From Bacteroidales bacterium (GTDB lineage: Bacteria > Bacteroidota > Bacteroidia > Bacteroidales > UBA932): a stretch of 64,000 nt of DNA. A program made the translations under genes and the position numbers. Below, piece by piece: positions 8,665 to 16,323 of the stretch. A model generated the notes under the pieces. It did not search any database and had not been told where the DNA came from. It saw only the letters and a program-made list of their open reading frames with translations. Every line of letters starts with the position of its first letter. Position 1 is the stretch's first letter. The stretch lies in assembly GCA_017557535.1 (NCBI GenBank), contig JAFYYM010000070.1:146836-210835 (forward strand), in the 5' to 3' direction.

Positions 8665-8791
8665 AAAAAAGGCGTTCAGTCCCAGAACCACTGCCACCCT
8701 CGGCACGTTAAGAGGGGGGACCGGAGCGGCGCATCGCGACGCGAGCGGTGGGGCCGCGAAGCGGCGGTTCTGGGATTGAAGCGCCTTTTTT
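8665..8791 (+). terminator. Rho-independent terminator carrying a hairpin element in its loop
   Basis: The arms 8665-8689 and 8766-8791 are complementary over about 25 base pairs with one bulge and one G-U type mismatch (left arm reads AAAAAAGGCG then TTCAGTCCCAGAACC; the right arm ends GCGCCTTTTTT). This is a bidirectional terminator for the transketolase transcript. Its loop is not the usual few bases but 76 bases of the dispersed element (copy B). Confidence 0.85.
8690..8765 (+). repeat. Dispersed hairpin element, copy B, intergenic
   Basis: Carries the same core as copy A (ACTGCCACCCTCGGCAC through TAAGAGGGGGGACCGGAGC), then a variable GC-rich palindromic middle and GCGGTGGGGCCGCGAAGCGGC. 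It shares with copy A the ACCACT junction before the core and the CGGT junction after it, but the outer arms are those of the terminator. Confidence 0.85.
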
Positions 8792-8819
8792 GGATTATTA
8801 TAATTAACTAAACAAAACT

Positions 8820-9506
8820 ATGAGAATCAAAGAATTATGCGCGGACGAGCGTCCGCGGGAGAAAATGTTCTCCAAAGGGCCTGAGGCCCTCAGTAACGCC
8901 GAGCTTCTTGCCATACTCATCGGCTCGGGGACCAGGAAAGACAATGTCCTGGTCGTGGCCAACAAACTCCTTTCCGCCGCCCAAGGGCGGCTCTCCGGTA
9001 TCGCCTCCATGGATTCGCATGAGATCATGTCGATGGACGGGATTGGTTCAGGCCGGTACTCTTCCATCGCCGCCGCTTTCGAGCTTGGAAGAAGATGCTG
9101 CCTGGAAGATCCTGGTTTGGAGAAGATTCCGCTTTGCGAGCCAGGGATGGTGTTCAAAATCATGATTCCACACATGAAAGGACTTGACCACGAGGAGTTT
9201 TGGATATTATTCTTGACAAGAGCGAACTACTTGATCCACAAGGAGATGATTAGTTCAGGCGGTCTCTCCGCGACAGTGGTCGACCCGAGGCTCGTGGTAA
9301 AAAAGGCCCTGGACAAAAGAGCCTGCGGGATAATCATGGTGCACAACCACCCATCCGGCAATCCCATGCCCGGAAAAGAGGATCTCGATCAGACCGCGGG
9401 AATGAAGAAAGCCGCCGGGACTTTCGATATCGCCTTGCTCGATCATATTATCATCTGTGACGACCGCTACTTCAGCTTCGCTGACGATAGGATCTATTTG
9501 GCCTGA
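8820..9506 (+). CDS. radC: RadC/YeeS family JAB-domain protein
   Basis: 228 residues. The N-terminal part has a helix-hairpin-helix-like region (ALSNAELLAILIGSGT... MDGIGSG), and the C-terminal JAB/MPN domain carries the metal-binding HNHPSGNPMPGKEDLDQT signature (His, His, Asp), so a zinc-dependent isopeptidase or nuclease fold. The historical link of RadC with DNA repair is doubtful; the molecular function is not established. Length and motifs are standard, and it is a single gene between the element-loaded terminator and upp. Confidence 0.9.
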   Translation: MRIKELCADERPREKMFSKGPEALSNAELLAILIGSGTRKDNVLVVANKLLSAAQGRLSGIASMDSHEIMSMDGIGSGRYSSIAAAFELGRRCCLEDPGLEKIPLCEPGMVFKIMIPHMKGLDHEEFWILFLTRANYLIHKEMISSGGLSATVVDPRLVVKKALDKRACGIIMVHNHPSGNPMPGKEDLDQTAGMKKAAGTFDIALLDHIIICDDRYFSFADDRIYLA

Positions 9507-9529
9507 CAAGATACTACGAAGGCGAAAAA

Positions 9530-9561
9530 TTTGCGCAGGTTGAAATAAATCTTTAATTTTG
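9530..9561 (+). promoter_or_regulatory. Promoter of upp
   Basis: A full Bacteroidetes-type promoter: TTTG at 9530-9533, a 20-base spacer, and TAATTTTG at 9554-9561, with the ATG of upp 26 bases downstream. This is the best match to the two-part consensus in the window. Confidence 0.75.
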
Positions 9562-9587
9562 GTTTCAGTAACCATCCTCTCGAAACC

Positions 9588-10247
9588 ATGAAAGTAATCA
9601 ACCTGGGAGAGACCAATTCGGCTCTCGGCGACATCATCGCGCAGATACGTGACAGGAAAATCCAGAAAGACCGTCTCCGCTTCCGTTTCAACCTGGAGAG
9701 AATAGGGGCCATTTTCGCATATGAATTGAGCAAGATCCTGGAGTACTCTCAAAAGGAAGTCACCACACCCCTCGCCACGGCCATGGTCAACACCAGGGAC
9801 ACAAAAATCGTGGCCGCGACCATCCTGCGCGCGGGGCTCCCGCTTCACAAGGGTATCATGGACGTTTTTGACAACGCTGAAAGCGCATTCATTGCTGCTT
9901 ATAGGAAATATGACAAGGCCGATGAGTTCCATATCGCTATCGAGTATTGCACCTGCCCTTCCTTGACTGGAAAGGTCCTGATACTCGCTGACTCGATGAT
10001 AGCCTCTGGAGCCTCTATGGAAATAGCTTATGATAAACTCGTGGATGAGGGTGGCAAGCCCGCCTTCACCCACTTCATAAGCCCCGTCACAAGTGTATAT
10101 GCCGTGGAATACCTCCAGAAACGTCTTCCGGAGAACACTTGCCTGTGGACAGGAGCGATTGACGAGGAGTTGACGAGCCAGTCCTATATTATTCCCGGAA
10201 TCGGTGACGCCGGTGACCTGGCGTTCGGAGCTAAGGCGAATCTATAG
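9588..10247 (+). CDS. upp: Uracil phosphoribosyltransferase
   Basis: A 219-residue type I phosphoribosyltransferase that makes UMP from uracil and PRPP. Visible motifs: ATILRAGLPLHKG, the PRPP-binding loop VLILADSMIASGASM, and the uracil-binding tail IPGIGDAGDLAFG. It has its own promoter, and its last six bases overlap the convergent rpoN gene, so the two transcripts must run into each other. Confidence 0.93.
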   Translation: MKVINLGETNSALGDIIAQIRDRKIQKDRLRFRFNLERIGAIFAYELSKILEYSQKEVTTPLATAMVNTRDTKIVAATILRAGLPLHKGIMDVFDNAESAFIAAYRKYDKADEFHIAIEYCTCPSLTGKVLILADSMIASGASMEIAYDKLVDEGGKPAFTHFISPVTSVYAVEYLQKRLPENTCLWTGAIDEELTSQSYIIPGIGDAGDLAFGAKANL

Positions 10248-11654
10248 CTCCTTTCTGAGTCTTGCCTTAGGAATATCCAGTTGGTCGCGGTACTTGGCTA
10301 TGGTACGGCGGGCCACTTTATAGCCCTTCTTCCCCATCTCCGCGACCAGTTGGTCATCAGTTAAAGGCTTGCGTTTGTCCTCAGAATCGACGCAATCCTT
10401 CAGGGCTTTCTTGAGCTCCCGGGTTGAGACTTCCTCACCTTCCTGATTCTCAAGGCCTTCAGAGAAGAAATACTTGAGAGGGAAAATCCCGAAATGAGTC
10501 TCAATGTACTTGCTGTTGACCACACGCGATATCGTAGAGATGTCAAAACCGGTCTTTTCGGCTATATCCTTGAGTACCATTGGTTTAAGATGGGATTCAT
10601 CACCATCCATGAAGTACTCATGCTGATATTCCAAAATGGCCTCCATCGTGCTCTTCAAGGTGTTGTGACGCTGTTTCAGAGCCTCGACAAACCATTTCGC
10701 GGAATCCAGTTTCTGCTTCACGAAAGTAGCCGCCTCTTTGCGCTGGCGATCCGTAGACCCCTGGCTCTCGGCGAGAAGTTCAGCGTATTTTTTGTTCACC
10801 CGTATTTCCGGGATAGAGAACCGGGGCATCGAAAGCCTCATCTCCCCATCCTCAATATCGAGCACGAAATCCGGAACAATCTGTTGAGCCTGATCGTTGT
10901 ACGAGTCATCAATCTGGCCGCCGGGGGAAGGGTTCAGCTTGACTATCCTTGAGATAACAGCTTTCATCTCATCCTCGGAAAGACCCAGTTTCGAGATGAT
11001 CTTCTGGAAATGCTTGTTGGAGAACTCCTGGAAATAATCCCGGAGGATAGTCTCGGCCAATTGGACTTCCCTGGTCTGGTTTTGCGCCTTAAGCTGGAGA
11101 AGCAAGCACTCCCTCAGGTCCCTCGCGCCAACCCCCGCAGGCTCGAATTCCTGGATCAAGGAAAGCAAACGCTCCACCTCCTCAGGGCTAGATTCAATAT
11201 TGGCCCGGAAAGCCAGGTCATCAACTACGCTGTCGATATCCCTGCGAAGGTAACCCGCAGCGTCAAGACTACCTATGATGAAAGCCGCCACATCATGATC
11301 GTGCTTCGATAGGTTCCGAAATCCAAGCTGTTCCAGAAGGCTCTGGGTGAAGCTTTCCTTGACAGAGAAGGTGTTGTACTGCGGACGTTCATCCTTCCCG
11401 TAATTATTGACCCGTAACTTATATGAAGGGATGGGATCATCGGCGTCCATCTCGTCTATAGAGACATCCCTGGGCTCGTCGTCAGAGTCTTCCTTCTCAG
11501 GAGCGGGCGAATCATCCAAGACAGGATTGTCTTCCAATTCGGCCTTTACCCGCTGTTCCAGCTCCTGGATCGGCAGCTCAATCAGCTTAATGGTCTGGAT
11601 CTGAAGTGGGGAAAGCTTCTGAGTCTGCTTGAGTTCGAGTCCTTGCTTGAGCAT
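10242..11654 (-). CDS. rpoN: RNA polymerase sigma-54 factor
   Basis: 470 residues. Region I at the N terminus is Gln/Leu-rich (LKQGLELKQTQKLSPLQIQT) and contacts the activator; an acidic region II follows (about 50-75); the core-binding region and the HTH follow; and the C terminus carries the RpoN box ARRTIAKYRDQL. Sigma-54 recognises -24/-12 promoters and needs AAA+ activators, none of which lies in this window. The first gene to its left on the same strand (a SPOR protein) starts only a few bases away but is transcribed into rpoN, that is, LEA-SPOR-rpoN form one operon. Confidence 0.93.
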   Translation of the reverse strand: MLKQGLELKQTQKLSPLQIQTIKLIELPIQELEQRVKAELEDNPVLDDSPAPEKEDSDDEPRDVSIDEMDADDPIPSYKLRVNNYGKDERPQYNTFSVKESFTQSLLEQLGFRNLSKHDHDVAAFIIGSLDAAGYLRRDIDSVVDDLAFRANIESSPEEVERLLSLIQEFEPAGVGARDLRECLLLQLKAQNQTREVQLAETILRDYFQEFSNKHFQKIISKLGLSEDEMKAVISRIVKLNPSPGGQIDDSYNDQAQQIVPDFVLDIEDGEMRLSMPRFSIPEIRVNKKYAELLAESQGSTDRQRKEAATFVKQKLDSAKWFVEALKQRHNTLKSTMEAILEYQHEYFMDGDESHLKPMVLKDIAEKTGFDISTISRVVNSKYIETHFGIFPLKYFFSEGLENQEGEEVSTRELKKALKDCVDSEDKRKPLTDDQLVAEMGKKGYKVARRTIAKYRDQLDIPKARLRKEL

Positions 11655-11657
11655 AAC

Positions 11658-12146
11658 CTAAAAGATTGATCCCACCGGGGGATAATTGATGGTTTCCTTG
11701 ACGATGAAGGCGGAAGGAAAAGACCCTTTCACCTGCTGAAGGAGACGCATGGCCTCTGACTTCGTCCTGAAATCACCCACAGTGACCTTGAAGAAAGGAT
11801 TTGAATATGTTCTGTAAGCGGCTATACCCGGATACATCCCCTTGAAACGACCCATGGCAGCCTCGGATGCTCCCCTGGAATTCTGCTTATTGTCATTGAA
11901 TATTCTCACACGATAGCCTGATAGCCTCCTCGAAGAATTGGAGGATATCTGACGGTTCATCGAAGCGAGTATAGCTTGTGACTGATGAACAGTTACATTC
12001 GGAAGCAGATTGAAAATGCTTTTTCCTATGAGGGTCGAGTCCACGGCCGGAGCGAGGGTCACGTCCCTCGTTTCCTGAGCTCCCGCTCCTATAGACAACC
12101 CAAGGCTCAAGGCCATGGTGAATACTAAAACAAAAAACCTTCTCAT
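11658..12146 (-). CDS. Secreted SPOR-domain protein
   Basis: 162 residues. A signal peptide (FFVLVFTMALSLGLSIGAGAQ) is followed by a short spacer and a C-terminal SPOR domain from about residue 78 (GYRVRIFNDNKQ... YRTYSNPFFKVTVGDFRTK...AFIVKETI). SPOR domains bind denuded peptidoglycan strands, often at the division site. The start ATG overlaps the stop of the LEA-type gene upstream (ATGA), so translation is probably coupled; it is followed by rpoN. Confidence 0.82.
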   Translation of the reverse strand: MRRFFVLVFTMALSLGLSIGAGAQETRDVTLAPAVDSTLIGKSIFNLLPNVTVHQSQAILASMNRQISSNSSRRLSGYRVRIFNDNKQNSRGASEAAMGRFKGMYPGIAAYRTYSNPFFKVTVGDFRTKSEAMRLLQQVKGSFPSAFIVKETINYPPVGSIF

Positions 12147-12628
12147 TTCCCTTCTGCCATTTGTTTAAGATCCAGATCCTTGTACTTCAAAGTGGTGCCA
12201 GCGCCGCTCTTGAGTTTGACCTTCGCCTCCAAATCAGTGGTGAAGCCATCCAGGGAGTTGCCCTGGGCTATCTGCAAAGCCTTCTTGAGGCTCACTCCCT
12301 CACTCAATGTGGCGGAGCATGGCAGGTCATAGACCTTGCTGCATTTTTTGTCGACCTTGATGGTGTCAGCGGTATAAAAAGCGAAATCCTCGCCCTTGTA
12401 TTTAAGTATGCCGTTAAGGTCTGTAACCTTGAAAGCGAACGTGGGATTGTCAATACCCAAAGCGAGAACAGCGTTGATTGTGCGCAGGCCGCTGAAAGAG
12501 TATGACTCCACCCCCACGGATGTCACTTTGATATCCTTGACCTTCTCGATGCTCCCACACCCGCAAATCACGAGTGACAAGGCGGCCGCCAGAAGGACTA
12601 AAAAAATATGAGACAAGTGTTTCCTCAT
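12143..12628 (-). CDS. LEA type 2 family lipoprotein
   Basis: 161 residues from the ATG at 12628. A hydrophobic N terminus ends in a lipobox-like ICGC, predicting a lipid-anchored periplasmic or outer membrane protein. The mature part alternates polar and hydrophobic beta strands (VGVESYSFSGLRTINAVLALGIDNPTFAF split over two segments), typical of the LEA14/WHy beta-sandwich. An in-frame ATG at 12646 exists, but the -7 box at 12653-12660 would place the transcript start near 12646, which favours the inner start. Function unknown. Confidence 0.72.
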   Translation of the reverse strand: MRKHLSHIFLVLLAAALSLVICGCGSIEKVKDIKVTSVGVESYSFSGLRTINAVLALGIDNPTFAFKVTDLNGILKYKGEDFAFYTADTIKVDKKCSKVYDLPCSATLSEGVSLKKALQIAQGNSLDGFTTDLEAKVKLKSGAGTTLKYKDLDLKQMAEGK

Positions 12629-12652
12629 GTCCGGAATACTATTCACTTCCTA

Positions 12653-12660
12653 CAAATATA
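12653..12660 (-). promoter_or_regulatory. Putative -7 promoter element of the LEA-SPOR-rpoN operon
   Basis: TATATTTG on the minus strand, a full match to TAnnTTTG, 25 bases upstream of the chosen LEA start. It is divergent from the miaB promoter. Confidence 0.6.
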
Positions 12661-12690
12661 GGAAAAAATACTTATTAGCTGAAAATTCCA

Positions 12691-12698
12691 TATCTTTG
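12691..12698 (+). promoter_or_regulatory. Putative -7 promoter element of miaB
   Basis: TATCTTTG (consensus TAnnTTTG) 16 bases upstream of the miaB ATG, giving a very short leader. The -33 region reads TTAG rather than TTTG. Confidence 0.6.
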
Positions 12699-12714
12699 TA
12701 CATAGAGCATTGAC

Positions 12715-14037
12715 ATGAATAAGAAAATCTATATTGAGACATACGGCTGCCAGATGAACGTCGTTGACTCGGAGGTCATCTTCTCAATCATGAGGAAGGA
12801 AGGCTATGAGAGGACGACGGTCATGGAAGAGGCTGACATCATTCTCGCCAACACCTGCTCAGTGCGAGATAATGCCGAGCAGAGGATTTGGGGACGCATA
12901 GAGGTGTTCCGCAAGAGGAAAGAATCAAATCCGGGAGTGATAGTGGGAATAGTGGGATGTATGGCGGAGAGACTCAAGGAAGAGCTCACCAAGACAGGCA
13001 AAGTTGACCTTGTCGCCGGACCGGACACTTACAGGACGATTCCCGACATGATCAAGGAGATCGCTCCAGGCAACCCGGCCATCAACGTCCTTCTCTCCAG
13101 GGAGGAGACATACGCTGACATCATCCCTGTCAGGACAGACAAAAACGGTGTCTCGGCATTCATCTCCATCATGAGGGGATGCAACAATGTCTGCTCTTAT
13201 TGCGTGGTGCCTTACACCCGCGGCGCCGAAAGGAGCCGGGATCCGGAAACCATTCTCTCTGAGGCGAGAGAGGTTTTCTCGAGAGGTTACAAGGAGGTCA
13301 CTCTGCTTGGCCAGAATGTGGACTCCTACCTTTGGACAGACGGTCAGACGAAGGTGGACTTTCCTGATCTCCTTGAGTCGGTAGCTTTGATCGATCCTTC
13401 CTTGAGGGTCCGTTTCGCCACCAATCATCCTAAGGACATCAGTGACAAGCTTATCCAGACCATGGCTCGCCATGACAATATCTGCGACCATATTCACCTT
13501 CCCGTACAATCCGGCAGCGATAGAATGCTTGAGAAGATGAGAAGACGCTACACAAGGGAATGGTACTTGGATCGTGTCCGGAAGATAAGGGAAATCCTTC
13601 CGGGGTGCGGCATCACGACAGATGTGATAGCGGGCTTCTGCTCCGAGACTGAGGAGGATCACCAAGCCACCCTGTCGCTTTTCAAGGAGGTCGCCTTTGA
13701 TTACGCCTACATGTTCTGTTACTCGGAAAGGCCAGGCACCATAGCCGCCAGACACTACCCTGACGATATTCCCCAAGAGGTGAAGACCCGTAGGCTTAAC
13801 GAGATTATCGAGCTGCAGAACCAATTGAGCCTTGAGAGCAACCGTTCCGATATAGGAAAAACATTTGAGGTTCTCGTCGAGGGGCCTTCCAAAAGGAATC
13901 CAGACGAGCTTTGCGGACGTACCGGCAGTGACAAGATGTGCGTCTTCCCTGGTTCAGGCCACAAGGCCGGGGATTATGTCCACGTGAGAATAGCCGACTG
14001 CACCTCCGCCACCTTGCTCGGGACCATAGTTGAATAA
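12715..14037 (+). CDS. miaB: tRNA-2-methylthio-N6-dimethylallyladenosine synthase
   Basis: 440 residues, a radical-SAM methylthiotransferase acting on i6A37 of tRNAs reading UNN codons. Domains: N-terminal UPF0004 (ETYGCQMNVVDSE, NTCSVRDNAEQR, VGCMAER give the three Cys of the auxiliary cluster), the central radical-SAM domain with CNNVCSYCVVPYTRG (Cx3Cx2C), and a C-terminal TRAM domain from about residue 377. The motif CSVRDNAEQR favours MiaB over RimO or MtaB. Followed after 17 bases by glpK. Confidence 0.93.
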   Translation: MNKKIYIETYGCQMNVVDSEVIFSIMRKEGYERTTVMEEADIILANTCSVRDNAEQRIWGRIEVFRKRKESNPGVIVGIVGCMAERLKEELTKTGKVDLVAGPDTYRTIPDMIKEIAPGNPAINVLLSREETYADIIPVRTDKNGVSAFISIMRGCNNVCSYCVVPYTRGAERSRDPETILSEAREVFSRGYKEVTLLGQNVDSYLWTDGQTKVDFPDLLESVALIDPSLRVRFATNHPKDISDKLIQTMARHDNICDHIHLPVQSGSDRMLEKMRRRYTREWYLDRVRKIREILPGCGITTDVIAGFCSETEEDHQATLSLFKEVAFDYAYMFCYSERPGTIAARHYPDDIPQEVKTRRLNEIIELQNQLSLESNRSDIGKTFEVLVEGPSKRNPDELCGRTGSDKMCVFPGSGHKAGDYVHVRIADCTSATLLGTIVE

Positions 14038-14054
14038 CACTGAACTAATTTAAT

Positions 14055-15542
14055 ATGGAGAAGTACATACTCGCTTTGGATCAAGGGACGACCAGCTCCA
14101 GGGCAATAGTTTTCGACCATGCGGGAAATGCCGTATCGGTCGCTCAGAAAGAATTCACACAGTATTTCCCTAAACCCGGTTGGGTAGAGCACGATCCGAT
14201 GGAGATCTGGGCCAGCCAGGCCGGAGTAGCCACAGAGGCTATCTCGACCCTTGGACTGACCGGGACGGACATCGCGGCTATCGGCATCACCAACCAGAGG
14301 GAGACAACCATCGTCTGGGACGCCGAGACAGGAGAGCCTGTCCACAACGCCATAGTATGGCAAGACCGAAGAACCGCCGAGTTCTGCGACTCATTGAAAG
14401 ACAAGGGATTGACTGAAATGATCCGGGAGAAGACCGGGTTGATCATCGACGCTTATTTCAGCGGTACGAAGATCCGTTGGATCCTTGAGAACGTTCCGGG
14501 AGCCAGGGAGAAGGCAGAATCCGGAAAGCTTCGTTTCGGAACCGTGGATTCGTGGCTTGTCTGGAACCTGACCGCCGGAAAGGTACATGTTACAGATGTC
14601 AGCAATGCTTCCAGAACCATGCTGTTCAATATCCACACCCTTCAATGGGATCAGGAACTTCTTGACCTATTGGATATTCCCATATCCATGATGCCCGAGG
14701 TCCGCTCCTCAAGTGAGGTCTATGGTGAGACCGCCGGATATGGATTCGCGGAAGGAGTGCCGGTGGCCGGTATGGCAGGAGACCAGCAAGCAGCCCTATT
14801 CGGCCAGATGTGCACTGAGCCCGGGTCAGTCAAGAACACTTACGGCACCGGGTGCTTCATGCTGATGAACACAGGGACCCAACCCATAATGTCAAAGAAC
14901 AATCTCTTGACAACAATAGCGTGGAAGCTCGGTGACACCGTCAATTATGCCCTTGAGGGCAGCATATTCGTCGGCGGTTCAGTTGTCCAGTGGCTCAGGG
15001 ATGGACTAGGGATAATAAAAAGCTCAGCTGATGTGGAAGAGCTCGCCAAGTCAGTCCCTGACAACGGAGGTGTCTACTTCGTCCCGGCATTGACCGGCAT
15101 GGGAGCTCCTTGGTGGGACCAATACGCCAAAGGTGGCATACACGGCATAACCAGAGGAACCACGGCAGGGCACATTGCCCGCGCGGCATTGGAAGGAATA
15201 GCCTTCCAGACGATGGACATTGTGGGAGCCATGGAGAAGGATGCGGGAGTCAAGCTGTCTGAACTGAAAGTGGATGGTGGAGCGTCCAGGAACAACCTGC
15301 TTATGCAGTTTCAGGCCGACATCCTCGGAGCTGAAGTGATACGTCCCCAGGTCACCGAGACGACGGCCAAGGGAGCTTGTTACCTCGCCGGACTCGCTGT
15401 CGGATTCTGGAAGAGCGTAGGGGAAATCAAGAGCCAATGGCTCGCCGAGAAGGTCTTTTCCCCCGAGGCATCAGAAGAGAAAGTCAAAGCCTTGAAGGAG
15501 GGCTGGACTGACGCTATCAAAAGGACAATCAACAATCTTTAA
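14055..15542 (+). CDS. glpK: Glycerol kinase
   Basis: A 495-residue FGGY-family kinase that phosphorylates glycerol at position 3. Motifs: [17 protein letters not shown] at the N terminus (phosphate 1), [42 protein letters not shown], and [17 protein letters not shown] in the C-terminal lobe. The length is typical. It lies 11 bases upstream of the glycerol channel gene; no glycerol-3-phosphate dehydrogenase is in the window. Confidence 0.96.
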   Translation: MEKYILALDQGTTSSRAIVFDHAGNAVSVAQKEFTQYFPKPGWVEHDPMEIWASQAGVATEAISTLGLTGTDIAAIGITNQRETTIVWDAETGEPVHNAIVWQDRRTAEFCDSLKDKGLTEMIREKTGLIIDAYFSGTKIRWILENVPGAREKAESGKLRFGTVDSWLVWNLTAGKVHVTDVSNASRTMLFNIHTLQWDQELLDLLDIPISMMPEVRSSSEVYGETAGYGFAEGVPVAGMAGDQQAALFGQMCTEPGSVKNTYGTGCFMLMNTGTQPIMSKNNLLTTIAWKLGDTVNYALEGSIFVGGSVVQWLRDGLGIIKSSADVEELAKSVPDNGGVYFVPALTGMGAPWWDQYAKGGIHGITRGTTAGHIARAALEGIAFQTMDIVGAMEKDAGVKLSELKVDGGASRNNLLMQFQADILGAEVIRPQVTETTAKGACYLAGLAVGFWKSVGEIKSQWLAEKVFSPEASEEKVKALKEGWTDAIKRTINNL

Positions 15543-15553
15543 TATTCAGGGAT

Positions 15554-16291
15554 ATGGAAGTGACATTATGGACCAAATGTGTCTTCGAGTTCATCGGGAC
15601 GCTTGTGCTAGTGCTAATGGGTGACGGAGTATGCGCCGCCACTACCCTCGAAAGATCCAAGGCGAAAGGCGCCGGATGGATTGTCATAACCCTCGCGTGG
15701 GGCTTCGCCGTGATGGCCGGTGTGTTCATCGCCGGGCCATATTCAGGCGCCCATCTCAACCCGGCCGTATCTTTAGGGCTTGCCGTGGCGGGGACCTTCC
15801 CTTGGAAGGAGGTTCTCCCCTACTGCGTTGCCCAGATGCTCGGAGGTTTCTGCGGAGCCGGCCTTGTATATCTCTATTACAGAGATCATTATAAACTCTC
15901 AACAGATAATCCGGACGGCATCCTCGGCACCTTCTGCACAATGCCGGCGATCGAGCACAAGGCAGCCAATCTTTTCTGTGAGATCCTCGCGACCTGTGTG
16001 CTGATATTCCTGATCCTGGCTATAGGAACCAAAGAAAATACTCCGGCTCTTGGATTAGGCAGCATAGGAGCTTTCCCTGTGACAGCCATAATAATGTCTA
16101 TCGGCATGTCATTGGGCGGAACCACCGGTTACGCCCTGAATCCCGCTAGGGATCTCGGTCCCCGCTGCATTCATGCACTTATACCACTGGAGGGCAAGCG
16201 TGACAGCGGATGGGGCTACAGTTGGGTCCCAGTTGTTGGACCGATGATTGGATGCGTCATCGCCGCTGGCATTTACCTTCTCGTATACTAG
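15554..16291 (+). CDS. glpF: Glycerol uptake facilitator (aquaglyceroporin)
   Basis: A 245-residue MIP-family channel with six transmembrane segments and two NPA half-helices (SGAHLNPAVSLG near residue 65, GYALNPARDLGP near residue 195). The residue after the second NPA is Arg followed by Asp (NPARD), the pattern of glycerol-conducting members. It forms a pair with glpK: facilitated entry followed by trapping as glycerol 3-phosphate. Its end is 32 bases from the end of the convergent glutamine synthetase gene. Confidence 0.93.
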   Translation: MEVTLWTKCVFEFIGTLVLVLMGDGVCAATTLERSKAKGAGWIVITLAWGFAVMAGVFIAGPYSGAHLNPAVSLGLAVAGTFPWKEVLPYCVAQMLGGFCGAGLVYLYYRDHYKLSTDNPDGILGTFCTMPAIEHKAANLFCEILATCVLIFLILAIGTKENTPALGLGSIGAFPVTAIIMSIGMSLGGTTGYALNPARDLGPRCIHALIPLEGKRDSGWGYSWVPVVGPMIGCVIAAGIYLLVY

Positions 16292-16323
16292 CCTGATACC
16301 ATGCTTCAACTGGTCGGAACCGT

